Position numbers and translations under genes: made by a program. The notes under the pieces are model-generated. The model saw nothing but the letters and a program-made list of their open reading frames with translations. It was not told where the DNA came from and ran no database searches. From NCBI RefSeq assembly GCF_026162625.1, contig NZ_JAOTBD010000029.1, forward strand, positions 1 through 46,489: DNA of 46,489 nucleotides, given 5' to 3'. Below are positions 1 to 10,450 of the stretch, piece after piece. The stretch is from Paracoccus beibuensis. Its GTDB lineage: Bacteria > Pseudomonadota > Alphaproteobacteria > Rhodobacterales > Rhodobacteraceae. The stretch's first letter is position 1. Each line of letters begins with the position of its first letter.

Positions 1-901
1 CCAGACCGCCCGCATATCTCTTCAGATATCCATCAATGTCAAAAAGCAGAAGAAACAAAATCACCGATCAAGCGCCGCAAAAAGCAACACCAAACCAGGT
101 CACCCATCCCCTAATTGTCTCGCCGACCCGATCAATCCAGCAGGACCGTCTGTCGGAGGCCGTTATCTAGGCCGACATGATGCAACGCGCAAGAGAAAAA
201 TGACTTCCGATCGAAAATAATCAACGCGCCCGGATTCAGGAGATGGTTTCACCTTGTCTGCCGTCAACTCGCGCATGCCTATACCGCTGCTGGGGCAGCC
301 TGAAGGCGTAGCCGCCAGCCACTACCGCACACGCCGCGCCGCGTCTTCATGCGAGGCGTCTGACCTTCGCAACGACTTCTTTTAACGGACATCGTGTCTG
401 CCACAAGTCCCGGTTGGCCGATGCGGCCCAAGTTCACGGCCTGCGAATAGAGGCCGAAAACGGTCAAGGCCCGCATCACTTCCTTCCGCCATCTCGACGC
501 AAGGATCCTCTGGCCGCGCCTCCAGGTCGGGAACTGCGGAAGCAGACCCAGTTGATCGGCTTCAGGATGTCCAGCGCGTTCTTGTCCAGCCTGTTGTCAA
601 AGACGGATGCCGCGCGCGACGTCCTTCGCACAGGCTTTGCCAACAGCCAGCGGTGTCGGTGCGGACACGGCGTTTCAGGCACATGATTAACGCGCCAATG
701 GTCACGAGGGATCCGGAGAGTTCAACGGTGCTGCACGGCTTGCCCGATTCGCCGCCCGCTCCTCCCCCATGCTAGAACGTGAACACAAGGGCGGCAGGCC
801 TCAGCTTGATCCGCAGCCACGGGATTTGTTGCCGAACGGGAACTCTGCGACATGAATGCCTGGGCGAGGTGTAGGCCGGCTGGCCCTCAGGGCTCGACCG
901 G
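1..901. other. Stretch without a supportable gene
   Basis: I find no reading frame here with family resemblance. The short open frames on both strands (for example 279-479 minus and 414-686 plus) give arginine-rich, low-quality protein and overlap one another. No IS ends, tRNA or clear terminator were recognised. The first 250 bases are richer in A and T than the rest of the window, which fits an intergenic region or decayed DNA. Confidence 0.5.
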
Positions 902-1528
902 CTATCGCCCCACAAGAACCAACCGGCGGATTTCGGCAATGTCGTCCACGTCGAACAGGTGGACGCCCGCCTTGCGCGCCAGTTCCTCCGCGCCGCGGGT
1001 ATAGGTGCCGGTGGTGACCACGACCGCGACGTGCAACCCGTGAAAGACCTTCCCGGCCATCGCCTCCTGCACGGCCTTGTTGCCGACCGAGCCCTTGTAG
1101 CGCTTGCACTGGATGCCGATTTTCGTGTGCCCCATGGTGGCTATGATGTCGATGCCTTGATCGCCGCTGGCTTGCGTCAGCCGGGTCCTCCAGCCCTGCT
1201 GCCGCAGACGACGCGCGACCCAAAGCTCGAACTCGTGCCCGTCATCGGGAATGCCCGCGGTCGAGGGCGGGCTTGGCGGGCGCGGCTTGCGGACCACCTG
1301 CCTCGGGCGGCTCCTTTGGCGCGAGCGGGTCTTCCGCCGACGCCGGCGGCCCGGGCGGCGCAGCACCCAGCTTGGCAACAGCACCAGCGCACACCCAAGC
1401 GCCACAAGGGCCTCTTGCTGGCGATGAAGGTCGGCAAGCAGCAACACGCCAAGTCCAGTGACCAGGGTGCAGAGAGCCATCGCGAACCAGGCAAGGCTGC
1501 GCGCAAGGAGGTGGAGTTTCTTCTGCAA
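902..1528 (-). CDS. Membrane-anchored Mrr-type restriction endonuclease-like protein
   Basis: The 208-residue protein has two parts. Residues about 10-58 form two hydrophobic segments separated by a short polar turn, followed by a very basic linker (residues 59-90). Residues about 95-200 are an Mrr_cat/PD-(D/E)XK nuclease-like domain. The visible active-site pattern is GDQGID (the acidic residue), then IQCKRYKG (the QxK strand). Mrr-family nucleases cleave modified DNA; small membrane-tethered versions are common and mostly uncharacterised. The start at 1528 is a TTG directly after an in-frame TAA and has no obvious ribosome site. An internal ATG at 1480 is the alternative. There is no partner methylase or operon neighbour, so the target and function are unknown. 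Confidence 0.75.
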   Translation of the reverse strand: MQKKLHLLARSLAWFAMALCTLVTGLGVLLLADLHRQQEALVALGCALVLLPSWVLRRPGRRRRRKTRSRQRSRPRQVVRKPRPPSPPSTAGIPDDGHEFELWVARRLRQQGWRTRLTQASGDQGIDIIATMGHTKIGIQCKRYKGSVGNKAVQEAMAGKVFHGLHVAVVVTTGTYTRGAEELARKAGVHLFDVDDIAEIRRLVLVGR

Positions 1529-1892
1529 TGATTATCGGCCGGGTCGGTGTGGTTTCCGAACATAGCCGCTCTGCACCCAAGGGAACAGATGTGGAACCGT
1601 TCGGCACTGCCGGGACAGGCGAACGGCCGCTGCCTGTCAGCCGACCGTCCATGACGATGTGTTCGTCGGTGACCACGCCCCCGCAGGACCTCATACGAAC
1701 GGGCTATGTTCTTCAGCAAACTTGCCGTCGATGACTGCCAAACGATGGGCCGGCTGTGCCGATCTTGTCAGGCAGTCCCCAAGGCAATGCAGGGCCGCTG
1801 CATCCTGCCGTCGGCGGCCCGTTCCGGAGAGTGCCACGTCGCTGCGCCGGAAGCCTCGCAGCGGCCAAAGAGGCGTTCCCGAATCGCGACGG
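1529..1892. other. Intergenic stretch, no gene seen
   Basis: About 360 bases lie between the Mrr-like gene and the 3' end of the CYTH-CHAD pseudogene, both on the minus strand. Open frames in it are shadows without family resemblance. I see no clear promoter or terminator. Confidence 0.4.
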
Positions 1893-3343
1893 CTACTGCC
1901 AGTAGCGTCGGGCGTCGATCAGGTCGCCATGCGCATCCTCGGCCGAGGCCAGCAGCGCCTTCTTCTTGCCGCTTCCCAACAGACCGGTCGAATCCGGGTC
2001 GTCGGCCAGGCCCAGCCTCTCCAGCAGCTCTGGCGCGGTGGCCATGTCGTTCAGCTTCCCAAGCCTGTCCTGGACCTTCTTGAGCGACACGATGAAGGCT
2101 TTCTGTCGCGGCCTTTCCATCTTGCCGTCGAACAGCAGCTTGAAGAAGCCGGCCGCGTAGCGCAGCTTCTTGGCTTCCTTGCGAAGCTCGTGCCGCGACG
2201 CGTCGTCGAGATCGGCCAGGTGCGGCCCTTCTTTTTCACCTTTCGGCGGAACCGCTTCAGGGCCATGGCTGCGAAGACCTTCGCCGGCTGGTCGCTCCGG
2301 TCCGCGGTTTCGGCGGTAGTCAGCCAGGGGCCACAGTGCATCCACTCGACCAGCTCCAGCATCAGCCTGCGCGTCTCCGCCCGGTCCAGCACCTCGACCG
2401 CCCGGTCATAGGCAGCCTTTCGGTCGGCCCGGATGCGGTCGCGCAATGGCCCCGGCGCCGCGCGCTGCATCAGCACGTCCAGATCGCGCGCATGGCCAAG
2501 TTCCTTGGCCAGCTGACCCAGGCGGTCGCGCGGGTCACGCGCCTCGTCAGGCCCCAGCAGCGGCTTGAAGATGGAAAAAGCCGATCGCATGCGCCGCAGC
2601 GCGACACGGGTCTGGTGCAGCGGTTCGGCGGCGCGGCTGTCCAGCAGCAGATCCTCGTTCAGGCGGAACTGCGCCAGGCAGGCCTGCAGGATCGCCTGCA
2701 GGCCTTCGGCGGCCGTCATCTCTCGCGTCAGAGGCACCGTTTCCGCCGTAACGGCCGGGGTCAGCGCCTGTGTCAGCCGGTGGCCACGCTCGGCCTTGGA
2801 CAGGACGGCCAGTCGCAGCGGTGCCTCGGCATCCAGCTGGCGCGCCAGGTCGAAGAGCGCGCGCGCGTCGCCCGATTTCAGTTCCAGCTCCATTTCGCAG
2901 ACCGGGGTGCGGCGGTCGCCGGCGAGGATGTCACCCTCGTCCAGCACGGCCTCGATGGAAGTGTCGTCGAATCGGATGTTCCAGATGCGCCGGGTCACGT
3001 CGACCTAGAAGGCCCGCTGGAACGGATCGGTCGCTGGATCGATCAACTTGGTGACCGGCGTCTCGTCATCAATGACGGGCAGGCCTCCGTTCACGGGCTT
3101 TGTCCACTCGCTGCGCACAAAGAGCCCGGCGGACAAGGAGGCCGATGATTTGATCGTCTGCGTCCGGTCCGTGCCGACCTGCCGGATCCGCAGCGAGACC
3201 CCCGCCGCCGACAGCGCGCCGTCGGCAGTGTCGAAATAGGTCGACCGTTGGCGTGCCGTGCGTCCTTTGCCCGGCAAAAACCCCGAGGCTGCAAAACGCT
3301 CGGGGCCGTCGACTACCAACAACTTGAGCTCGACTTCGTCCAT
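1893..3343 (-). pseudogene. CYTH-CHAD domain protein, broken by an amber stop and a frameshift
   Basis: The start ATG at 3343 has a good AGGAGG seven bases upstream. It opens a CYTH (triphosphate tunnel metalloenzyme) domain with the ExExK signature EVELK at residues 3-7. At 3005-3007 an in-frame TAG interrupts the CYTH domain; the same frame continues at once with VDVTRRIWNIRF, the expected CYTH strand. A CHAD domain follows (histidine-rich helical polyphosphate-binding family; LHQTRVALRRMRSAF is visible). Near 2222-2226 the frame shifts: RFRRKVKKKGR continues in another frame as HLADLDDASRHELRKEAKKL. This is what loss of one base from a GGTGGCGG-like stretch would give. The C-terminus ends in DARRYWQ. 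Intact relatives bind or act on polyphosphate. With two lesions the gene is probably inactive, unless they are sequence errors. Confidence 0.85.
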
Positions 3344-3448
3344 GCGATTGCCTCCTGATCGACGCAAGGCAGCGCTAGGCGCTGGACCCACGTTCCTCGA
3401 CCGGACGCCGCACGCGGGGGGCGAAGGTACGGCAACCGGACGGCGGCG

Positions 3449-6400
3449 TCAGCGGAAGTCACGGGTCTTCACGCTGATGCTGTCCAGATGCAGATCGCGG
3501 ATATACATGTCGCGAGGTTTCGGTGCCTGGGCGATGCGCGGGTCCGGCGACGAGGCGCCGCGGTGGAACTCGTCCCCGCGTCCGTGCGGCAGGGGGAAGC
3601 TGCCCTGCTGCCCGACGCTGGCCAGCTCGGCCGACAGGTCGGTGATCCGGTGGACGACCAGGTGCACGACCTCTCCGCTGCGCTGGACGCGGCCCGCCAC
3701 GCCGATCATGCCGGCCCCCAGAACGATGCGGCGATGGGCCTCGAAGACCTTGGGCCAGACGACTAGGTTGGCGATGCCGGTCTCGTCCTCGATCGTGATG
3801 AACATGACGCCCTTGGCCGATCCTGGGCGCTGGCGGACCAGCACTAGGCCGGCCGCCTCCAGCCAGCGACCGCCCGGCGCCGACATCGCGTCGGCGCAGC
3901 TGCGCATGCGGCGGCGGGCCAAGCCGTCACGCAGAAAGGCGACCGGGTGGCGGCGCAGCGACAGGCCGGTGCGGCTGTAATCCTCGACCACCTCGCGGCC
4001 AGCCGGCATGGGGCGCAGGGGAACGAGGGGCTCGGCGCCGGGCGGCGAATGACCGGAGCCGGGGATGTCGTCGTCGCGCAGCAGGGCGAACAGCGGCAGC
4101 TCCGCATCCGGCAGCCCCCTGATCGCCCACAGCGCCTGCCGGCGGGTCAGGCCAAGGTCCTGGAACGCGTCCGCCTCGGCCAGGATGGTCAGGGCCGCGA
4201 ACGGCACCTTGACGCGACGCCACAGATCCTCGACCGAGGTGAAGGGACGCTCGGCCCTGGCCAGCACGATAGCCGCGGCATGGGCCTCTCGCAGGCCCTT
4301 GACCATCCGCAGCCCCAGGCGAACGGCAAAGGCGCGGGCGCCACCCTCGCCAGCGGCGGCTGGCGTTCCGGACAGGGATTCCAGCGTGCAGTCCCAGTCC
4401 GAACCGGTAACGCTGACCGGCCGGACCTGCACGCCATGGTCGCGGACGTCGCGCACGATCTGGGCGGGCGCGTAGAAGCCCATCGGCTGGCTGTTCAGCA
4501 GCGCCGCGCAAAAAGCGTCCGGATGCCAGCACTTCAGCCAGGCCGAGGCATAGGCGATCCGCGCGAAGCTGGCCGCATGGCTTTCGGGAAAGCCATAGCT
4601 GCCGAAGCCCTCCAACTGGCGGAAGGTGCGTTCGGCGAAGTCGCGGTCATAGCCGCGTTCGACCATGCCCCCGACCAGCTTGTCGCGAAAGGCGCTGACG
4701 CCACCGGTGAACTTGAAGGTCGCCATGGACTTGCGCAGCATGTCGGCCTCGCCCGGCGTAAAGCCCGCGCATTCGATGGCGACCCGCATGGCCTGCTCCT
4801 GGAAGAGCGGCACGCCGAGGGTCTTCCGCAGAACCTTTTCCAGTTCCGGCTTGGGGTAATGGACAGTTTCCAGCCCCTCGCGGCGGCGCAGATAAGGGTG
4901 GACCATGTCGCCCTGGATCGGGCCGGGGCGGACGATGGCGACCTGGATCACCAGGTCGTAGAAGGTCTTGGGCTTCATGCGCGGCAGCATGGCCATCTGC
5001 GCCCGGCTCTCGATCTGGAAGGTGCCGAGCGTGTCGGCCTTGCGGATCATCGCGTAGGTGCGCTTATCATTGGGCGGGACCGAAGCGAGATCATGGACCT
5101 GCCCCTTGTGGCGGCGGATCAGCTCGAAGCCCTTTGCCATGCAGGTCAGCATGCCAAGCGCCAGGACGTCGACCTTCATGAACTTCAGGGCGTCGATGTC
5201 GTCCTTGTCCCATTCGATGATCTGGCGGTCCTCCATCGTCGCAGGCTCGATGGGCACCAGCTCATCCAGGCGGTCATGGGTCAGCACGAAGCCGCCAGGG
5301 TGCTGGGACAGGTGCCGCGGCGTGCCACGCAGCTCCTCGGCCAGCTGCAGGGTCAGGCGCAGCCGGCGGTCGGCGGGGTTCAGGTTCAGTTCGCGCAGAT
5401 AGGCGTCGGGAACCCCTTCCTCGGACCAGGCCCAGATCTGGGACGAGATCGCGCGGATCAGGTCCTCGGGCAAGCCCAACGCCTTGCCCACGTCGCGCAG
5501 CGCACCCTTGGTGCGATAGCGGATCACCGTGGCGGTCAGCGCCGCGCAGTCGCGGCCATAGGTGCGATAGATCCACTGGATCACCTCCTCCCGGCGCTCA
5601 TGCTCGAAATCCACGTCGATGTCGGGCGGCTCTCGCCGCTCTTCGCTGACGAAGCGCTCGAAAAGCAGGTTGACCTCGATCGGGTTGATCGAGGTGATGC
5701 CCAGGACATAGCAGACCGCCGAATTGGCCGCCGACCCGCGCCCCTGGCAGAGGATGCCCTTCGAGCGGGCAAAGCGGACGATGCTGTTTACCGTCAGGAA
5801 ATAGGGGGCGTATTCCAGCTTGGCGATCAGGCGCAGCTCGTGCTTCAGGGACGCCACCACGCTGTCCGGCAGCTCATCGGGATAACGCTCCCGCGCGCCG
5901 TCCCAGGTCAGCCGCTCCAGCGTCTGCTGCGCGGTCTGCGCCGGGTCGTCGCGTTCCTCGGGATACTGGTAGCGCAGCTCGTCCAGCGAGAAGCGGCAGC
6001 GCGCGGCGATCTCCTCGGTGCGGGCCAGCGCCTGCGGGTAGCGCGCGAAGAGGCGCTGCATCTCGGTCGGCGGCTTCAGGTAGCGGTCTGCGTGACGCTC
6101 GCGGCGAAAGCCCAGGGCATCGACGGTGGTGTTGTGGCGGATCGCCGTCACCACGTCCTGCAGGATGCGGCGGCCCGGCTCGTGGAACAGCACGTCATTC
6201 GTCACCACCGTCGGCACCCGCATCCGCGCGGCAAGGTTCGACAGATCGTGCAGCCGCAGCTGGTCGTTCGGGCGCCGCCGCAGGGTCAGCGCCAGATAGG
6301 CGCGGTCGCAGAACGTGTCGCGTAACCGGCGCAGGTGCAGCGCGCAGGTGTCGTCGGCCATGTCGGGGACCAGCACCGCCAACAACCCTTCGGCATGGGC

Positions 6401-6739
6401 CTGAAGGTCGGCCCAGTCCAGGTGGCACGCCCCCTTCCCTGCCCGCCCCTTGCCGATGGACAGCAGGCGACAGAGCCGGGAATAGGCGGCGCGGTCGGTC
6501 GGATAGACCAGCACCGACATGCCGCAGCGCAGGTCCAGCCGGCAGCCGACCACCAGCCTTACGCCGGTGTCCTTGGACGCCTCGTGCGCGCGGACGATCC
6601 CGGCAAGGCTGTTGCGGTCGGTCACCGCAAGCGCCCCGATCCCCATCAGCGCGGCGGTGGCGAACAACTCCTCGGCCGAGGACGCCCCGCGCAGGAACGA
6701 AAAGTGCGAGGTGACCTGCAGCTCGGCATAGCCCCTCAT
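3449..6739 (-). CDS. dnaE2: Error-prone DNA polymerase III alpha-type subunit DnaE2 (ImuC)
   Basis: The 1,096-residue length is normal for DnaE2. The protein begins with a PHP domain ([15 protein letters not shown]). The polymerase core has [10 protein letters not shown], the first two catalytic aspartates in PPDIDVDF (about residue 370) and the third in KVDVLALGM (about residue 521). An OB-fold-like region lies near the C-terminus. The start at 6739 was chosen because its ATG overlaps the imuB stop in an ATGA. The open frame extends 50 codons further upstream, but only as arginine-rich shadow sequence inside imuB. DnaE2 is the translesion polymerase of the ImuA-ImuB-DnaE2 mutasome in bacteria that lack UmuDC. 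It is translationally coupled as the last gene of an SOS operon. Confidence 0.97.
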   Translation of the reverse strand: MRGYAELQVTSHFSFLRGASSAEELFATAALMGIGALAVTDRNSLAGIVRAHEASKDTGVRLVVGCRLDLRCGMSVLVYPTDRAAYSRLCRLLSIGKGRAGKGACHLDWADLQAHAEGLLAVLVPDMADDTCALHLRRLRDTFCDRAYLALTLRRRPNDQLRLHDLSNLAARMRVPTVVTNDVLFHEPGRRILQDVVTAIRHNTTVDALGFRRERHADRYLKPPTEMQRLFARYPQALARTEEIAARCRFSLDELRYQYPEERDDPAQTAQQTLERLTWDGARERYPDELPDSVVASLKHELRLIAKLEYAPYFLTVNSIVRFARSKGILCQGRGSAANSAVCYVLGITSINPIEVNLLFERFVSEERREPPDIDVDFEHERREEVIQWIYRTYGRDCAALTATVIRYRTKGALRDVGKALGLPEDLIRAISSQIWAWSEEGVPDAYLRELNLNPADRRLRLTLQLAEELRGTPRHLSQHPGGFVLTHDRLDELVPIEPATMEDRQIIEWDKDDIDALKFMKVDVLALGMLTCMAKGFELIRRHKGQVHDLASVPPNDKRTYAMIRKADTLGTFQIESRAQMAMLPRMKPKTFYDLVIQVAIVRPGPIQGDMVHPYLRRREGLETVHYPKPELEKVLRKTLGVPLFQEQAMRVAIECAGFTPGEADMLRKSMATFKFTGGVSAFRDKLVGGMVERGYDRDFAERTFRQLEGFGSYGFPESHAASFARIAYASAWLKCWHPDAFCAALLNSQPMGFYAPAQIVRDVRDHGVQVRPVSVTGSDWDCTLESLSGTPAAAGEGGARAFAVRLGLRMVKGLREAHAAAIVLARAERPFTSVEDLWRRVKVPFAALTILAEADAFQDLGLTRRQALWAIRGLPDAELPLFALLRDDDIPGSGHSPPGAEPLVPLRPMPAGREVVEDYSRTGLSLRRHPVAFLRDGLARRRMRSCADAMSAPGGRWLEAAGLVLVRQRPGSAKGVMFITIEDETGIANLVVWPKVFEAHRRIVLGAGMIGVAGRVQRSGEVVHLVVHRITDLSAELASVGQQGSFPLPHGRGDEFHRGASSPDPRIAQAPKPRDMYIRDLHLDSISVKTRDFR

Positions 6740-8256
6740 CCGAAGACCCCATGCAGGAACCAGCCGTGCGAGCCGGTCGTCCGGTCTTCTCCGTCGCCCT
6801 GGCGGAAGACCCAGTAGCGCTCGCCCGCCTCGTCCTCGACCTGGAAATAGTCGCGGACGGCGCTCAGCTCGGCGTCGCGCTTCCACCATTCACCGTAGAC
6901 CCGTTCGGGACCGTCGGCACGCCGCACCCGGCGGCGGATGCCCCGCCACGAGAACCAGTTCGGTGGCTGGTCGGGCAGCAGCGCCATCGTGTCGATCGGC
7001 TCGGGGCGCGGCAGCAGGCGGGCGGGGCGCGGCCAGTGGTTCGGCCAGCCGGCGCCCACCGGCTCTGCCAGCGGCGGGATGCGCGTCACCGACCGCTCCG
7101 GCACGTCGCTGGCCACCGGCGCCAGGCGATAGACGGAACGCGCGCCGACGCGGTTCACCAGCGCGTCGATCAGGCCCGAAATGTCCGGCGCCGGCTCCTC
7201 CAGCAGCGATGTCGCCGCCTGCCGCGGCACCAGCGGCTCGGCAATGGTTGCCGTCAGCGTCATGATCTCGATCCCGAAGCCCGGGGCGATGGTCTCGATC
7301 CTGTCGCACAGAAGCCGGGTCAGGCGCGCGGGGTCGCGCTGCGGGACGGCAAGGCCCACGCGCACCGTCTCGATCCGGTTGTCGACGCGGGTGCAGAGCA
7401 GGTCCAGCCGCCGTGCGCCGAGGCCCTTCTCCTCCAGCGCCTTGCAGAGCAAGGAGACCAGCTTGCCGATATGGCGGGCGATGGTCTCGGCCGCGCCGAT
7501 GGGTTCGGCAAAGGCGCGGCGCACCTCGATCAGGCCCTCGGGGCGCAGGGGCACGATCGGCTCGGCGGCGTCGCCAAGCGCCTGGTCCAGCCGCCGGCAC
7601 AGTTCGGGGCCGAAGCGGCGGGTCAGGGGCGCGCGGGGCTGGCCGATCAGGTCGCCGATCGTGGCGAAGCCCAAGGTCCGCAACCCCGCCGCCGTCGCAG
7701 GCGGCAGCCGCAGCGCCTCGAGCGGCAGGGCCGCCAGCACCGCCTCGGCCGTTCCGGGCGCAGCAATGACGGTGGGATCCGCCACATGCCGCGCCAGCGC
7801 ATGCGCGGCCCCCCAGCTGTCGGCGATGGCGGCGCGGGCGGTGATGCCGGAGAGGGCCATGCGGCCCATCAGCGCCTCCAGCATGGCCGCCTCGCCGCCG
7901 TGCAGGTGATCCGCGCCGGTGGAATCGATCACCACCCCGTCCGGCGGATCGGCGGCGACGATCGGAGAGATGCGCTGCAGGACCCACAGCGCCAGCCGTT
8001 CCAGGCTTTCGGCATCGGCCTGCGGGTCGGCGGGCTTGATCTGCAGGTCCGGGACCAGCGCCTGCGCCTTGCTGACCGGCATGCCGACTCGCAGCCCCAG
8101 GGCCTGCGCCTCGGGACAGGCGGCGGTGACCACGCGGCGGTTGCCGACCCGGCCCGCCAGGATCAGCGGCGCTTCAGCCGAAGGCGTGCTGTCCGCCTGC
8201 CGCCGCAGCCGGTCGATCGGCCACATCGGCAGGAAGACCGAGATGACCCGAGCCAT
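6736..8256 (-). CDS. imuB: ImuB, catalytically inactive Y-family polymerase-like mutasome subunit
   Basis: The 506-residue protein has a Y-family polymerase fold but lacks the family's acidic catalytic pattern. The first motif reads [10 protein letters not shown] in place of the usual DMDAFF type. The second reads [11 protein letters not shown] in place of the SIDE type. This is the known hallmark of ImuB, which acts as a scaffold linking the beta clamp, ImuA and DnaE2. The C-terminus has the conserved [11 protein letters not shown] and WFLHGVFG ends. Its start overlaps imuA by 83 bases, and its stop overlaps the dnaE2 start as ATGA, so the three genes form one tightly coupled unit. Confidence 0.95.
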   Translation of the reverse strand: MARVISVFLPMWPIDRLRRQADSTPSAEAPLILAGRVGNRRVVTAACPEAQALGLRVGMPVSKAQALVPDLQIKPADPQADAESLERLALWVLQRISPIVAADPPDGVVIDSTGADHLHGGEAAMLEALMGRMALSGITARAAIADSWGAAHALARHVADPTVIAAPGTAEAVLAALPLEALRLPPATAAGLRTLGFATIGDLIGQPRAPLTRRFGPELCRRLDQALGDAAEPIVPLRPEGLIEVRRAFAEPIGAAETIARHIGKLVSLLCKALEEKGLGARRLDLLCTRVDNRIETVRVGLAVPQRDPARLTRLLCDRIETIAPGFGIEIMTLTATIAEPLVPRQAATSLLEEPAPDISGLIDALVNRVGARSVYRLAPVASDVPERSVTRIPPLAEPVGAGWPNHWPRPARLLPRPEPIDTMALLPDQPPNWFSWRGIRRRVRRADGPERVYGEWWKRDAELSAVRDYFQVEDEAGERYWVFRQGDGEDRTTGSHGWFLHGVFG

Positions 8257-8926
8257 CGCAAGCCTCCAGTTCCATATCCATACATTCGCCCGCCCGCGCG
8301 CGGATCAGTTCGATCAGCCAGCGGGCGCGGCCCACGCCCGGCACCGGCAGCGGCGCCGAGGGCAGGACCGAGATGCGCCAGCGCGTCATCGCCGCCGTGG
8401 GCTGGCCGAAGTCGCTGGCATCCGCCTGCCGCCGCCAGCGGCGGAGCGCGATGCCCATCGTTCCCGTCCCCTTGGCCGCCAGGTGCAGCCGGCGCGAGGC
8501 GGTCATCGACAGATGCGCGACGTCACCCACGACCGCGGCCAGAGCGCCGTGACGCAGGCCTTCCTCCATCGACGCCAGGACCGAGCGATCGTCACCGGCC
8601 TCGACATGGATCACCCGGTCAGGCGGCAGGCCCGCCTGCTCCAGCCCCGGCGCGAAAAGATCGGCCTCGGTCACGCACCACAGCACCTGCCCCGGCAGCC
8701 GCGCGGCGATGCCCGCCGCAAAGCAGGCCGCCGCCGCGCCGTCGACGGCGCCATTGCCGCCGCCCGCCACCTCGTGCAGGCAGCCAAGCGCCAGGCCGCC
8801 CTGCGGCAGTCGCCGGTCGAGCGCGTCCACGCCGAACGGCAGCACCTCACGGGCGTGCGCCGCCTCGCCCTCCAGGTGGGCGATGCAGGCGCGAAGCGAG
8901 GGAAGGTTGCGGGCATGGGCGGGCAT
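8174..8926 (-). CDS. imuA: ImuA, RecA-like accessory protein of the SOS mutasome
   Basis: The 250-residue product from the ATG at 8926 begins MPAHARNLPSLRACIAHLEG and contains the ImuA-typical core REVLPFGVDALDRRLPQGGL followed by CLHEVAGGG. The family is distantly RecA/SulA-like and is needed for DnaE2-dependent damage-induced mutagenesis. The frame is open further upstream to 9055, but that part would run through the LexA box and promoter, so the shorter start is preferred. It is the first gene of the operon. A LexA operator lies 28 bases upstream of the start codon. Confidence 0.92.
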   Translation of the reverse strand: MPAHARNLPSLRACIAHLEGEAAHAREVLPFGVDALDRRLPQGGLALGCLHEVAGGGNGAVDGAAAACFAAGIAARLPGQVLWCVTEADLFAPGLEQAGLPPDRVIHVEAGDDRSVLASMEEGLRHGALAAVVGDVAHLSMTASRRLHLAAKGTGTMGIALRRWRRQADASDFGQPTAAMTRWRISVLPSAPLPVPGVGRARWLIELIRARAGECMDMELEACDGSGHLGLPADVADRPAAAAGGQHAFG

Positions 8927-8954
8927 GGATGACCAACGGCTGAAACGACTCTGT

Positions 8955-8969
8955 GTTCCGTTTTTGTTC
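8955..8969 (-). promoter_or_regulatory. LexA (SOS) box of the imuA-imuB-dnaE2 operon
   Basis: Read on the plus strand this is GTTC, seven bases, GTTC; on the minus strand, GAAC-N7-GAAC. That is exactly the direct-repeat LexA operator known from Rhodobacter and other alphaproteobacteria. It sits between the imuA ATG (8926) and a possible -35 element TTGACT (complement of 8984-8989), where bound LexA would cover the -10 region. The promoter assignment is inference; the box itself is read directly. Confidence 0.88.
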
Positions 8970-9005
8970 TTATCGGTGCGGCAAGTCAATGCGCCGCTGC
9001 CAATC

Positions 9006-9149
9006 GTGATCGCAGACACCACCCGCCGCCGCTGCCCCATCTGTCGCTGCGCCACAACCGCGCCGGACGATCATGATGACCCTGCCACCATCGCCGCCAT
9101 CCTGCTGGGGCTCGAGGAGATCTTCGAACACATGCCGCCCTCGGGCTAG
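9006..9149 (+). CDS. Possible small CxxC protein, weakly supported
   Basis: A short frame starting at a GTG encodes about 47 residues with RRRCPICRC near the N-terminus and an acidic-then-hydrophobic end (AAILLGLEEIFEHMPPSG). It lies divergent to imuA. Its composition looks more protein-like than the surrounding shadow frames. I see no convincing ribosome-binding site and recognise no family. An in-frame ATG at 8925 would add an N-terminus across the imuA promoter, which is unlikely. Confidence 0.22.
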   Translation: MIADTTRRRCPICRCATTAPDDHDDPATIAAILLGLEEIFEHMPPSG

Positions 9150-9214
9150 TACGATTTCTTGACAAATTCACTTTGTTATTCTAGCCGGGCCTCCTTCTTG
9201 AAAAGGACCTCCTC

Positions 9215-9511
9215 ATGCAGATGACCGCTGATTTCCCGACCGCCCGGGGGCAGGCCCTGATGGGCACGACCGCCAAGCATTTCGGCCACAAGATCCCCGT
9301 GACGCTGACCGACGCCCATGCTCAGCTGCAGTTCGAGATGGGAGAGGCGCAAATCGCCGTCACGCCCGCGGGCCTGCACCTGGCGCTGTCGGCCTCCGAT
9401 GCCGACCGGATGGAGCGGCTGCGCGACGTTCTCGAACGCCACCTGCTGCGCTTTGCCCACCGCGAGGACCCCGCCCCGCTGACCTGGACGCCCGAAGCCG
9501 ATCCAGCCTGA
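9215..9511 (+). CDS. DUF2218 family protein
   Basis: The 98-residue protein resembles DUF2218: HFGHKIPVTLTDAHAQLQF, then a strand with LHLALSASDADRMERL, and the ending region VLERHLLRFAHRED. The ATG at 9215 has AAGGA (9202-9206) eight bases upstream. An AT-rich segment with TTGACA at 9159-9164 lies in front, but no -10 at good spacing was found. DUF2218 proteins often occur near iron or siderophore genes; none is seen here. The biochemical function is unknown. It is a soluble, single-domain, probably cytoplasmic protein. Confidence 0.8.
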   Translation: MQMTADFPTARGQALMGTTAKHFGHKIPVTLTDAHAQLQFEMGEAQIAVTPAGLHLALSASDADRMERLRDVLERHLLRFAHREDPAPLTWTPEADPA

Positions 9512-9616
9512 GCGACCTCGGGCGACCATCAAGACGATTGACCGACCCCGCCGTCCCAGTGCATCCGGGCCGTTCATGACCAACCGCAGGCGGGCGCCGC
9601 AGAAGGAGGCCGGAAG

Positions 9617-10450
9617 GTGCTGTATCTGGGAATCGATGGCGGCGGGACCGGCTGCAGGGCCGCGATCGCCGATGCCCAAGGGCAGATCCTGGGACGCGGC
9701 ACCGGCGGGCCAGCCAACATCAACTCGGACCCTCCGGGGGCGACGGTCAGCATTCTGGCGGCAGCCACTGCCGCCATGGTCGAGGCTGGCGTGCGCCCCC
9801 CGGACCTGACGGCCGTTCTGGGACTTGCGGGCGGCGGCATGGCGCAGGCCGCGGCCGCCATGCAGGCCCGCCTGCCCTTCGCCCGAAGCCGCGTCGTGAA
9901 CGACGCCGTCACCGCCACCCGCGGGGCCCTTGATACCGGTGACGGCATCCTGCTGGCGGTCGGTACCGGATCGGTCCTGACCGTGCAGCGACAGGGGCAA
10001 CTGCGGCAATATGGCGGGCGCGGCTTCCTGATGGGGGACGAGGGCAGCGGCGCCGTCCTTGGGCGAACGCTTCTGGGGCTGGCGATGCGCGCGGCCGACG
10101 GCTTCGCCCCCGACACGCCGCTGCTGGCGCAGATCCGAGAGGATTTCGGCGGCTTCGAGGGGATCATCGCCTTCGGCACCCGCGCCACACCGGCGGATTT
10201 CGCGGCCCTTGCGCCTCGGCTGGCCGGATCGGACGACCCCGCGGCGCTGCATATCCTGGACGAGGCCGCAGCGCAGTTCTCTGCCGCCATCGGCGTCCTG
10301 CAGGACGGTGACCGGCTGCCGCTGGTCTGCATGGGCGGGCTTGGCCACGTCTACGCCGCACGGCTGAAGGCCGACTGGCCGGTGCATCCCGCCAAGGGCA
10401 CGGGCGTCGACGGCGCCCTGTCGCTGGCCCGCGAATGGGCCGCCCCATGA
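9617..10450 (+). CDS. BadF/BadG/BcrA-type ATPase, probable N-acetylglucosamine/glucosamine kinase
   Basis: The 277-residue protein has the ASKHA-fold nucleotide-binding motifs of the BadF/BcrA family: phosphate 1 LGIDGGGTGCRAAI at residues 3-16, LGLAGGG, AVGTGSVL, and GFLMGDEGSGAVLG. In this family short single-domain members are glucosamine or N-acetylglucosamine kinases. The next gene is nagA, translationally coupled by ATGA, so phosphorylation of GlcNAc before deacetylation is the natural reading. The GTG start at 9617 is preceded by AAGGAGG (9603-9609). It acts in the cytoplasm, probably in cell-wall amino-sugar recycling or chitin-sugar use. The exact substrate is inferred. Confidence 0.85.
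   Translation: MLYLGIDGGGTGCRAAIADAQGQILGRGTGGPANINSDPPGATVSILAAATAAMVEAGVRPPDLTAVLGLAGGGMAQAAAAMQARLPFARSRVVNDAVTATRGALDTGDGILLAVGTGSVLTVQRQGQLRQYGGRGFLMGDEGSGAVLGRTLLGLAMRAADGFAPDTPLLAQIREDFGGFEGIIAFGTRATPADFAALAPRLAGSDDPAALHILDEAAAQFSAAIGVLQDGDRLPLVCMGGLGHVYAARLKADWPVHPAKGTGVDGALSLAREWAAP

Noticed and set aside
1..900. Possible mobile-element remnant at the left edge
   Set aside because: Short frames here show no transposase motif, and no terminal inverted or target-site repeats were found.
3947..6325. Long plus-strand open frame inside dnaE2
   Set aside because: It is antisense shadow of a well-conserved polymerase gene, with arginine/glutamine-rich low-complexity protein.
6751..8943. 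Long plus-strand open frame opposite imuA and imuB
   Set aside because: It is antisense to two recognised genes; the protein ends in proline/arginine-rich low complexity.
9159..9182. TTGACA ... TATTCT promoter for the DUF2218 gene
   Set aside because: The spacing is only 12 bases; at 17 bases the sequence is TAGCCG, which is a poor -10. I note the AT-rich stretch but do not call a promoter.
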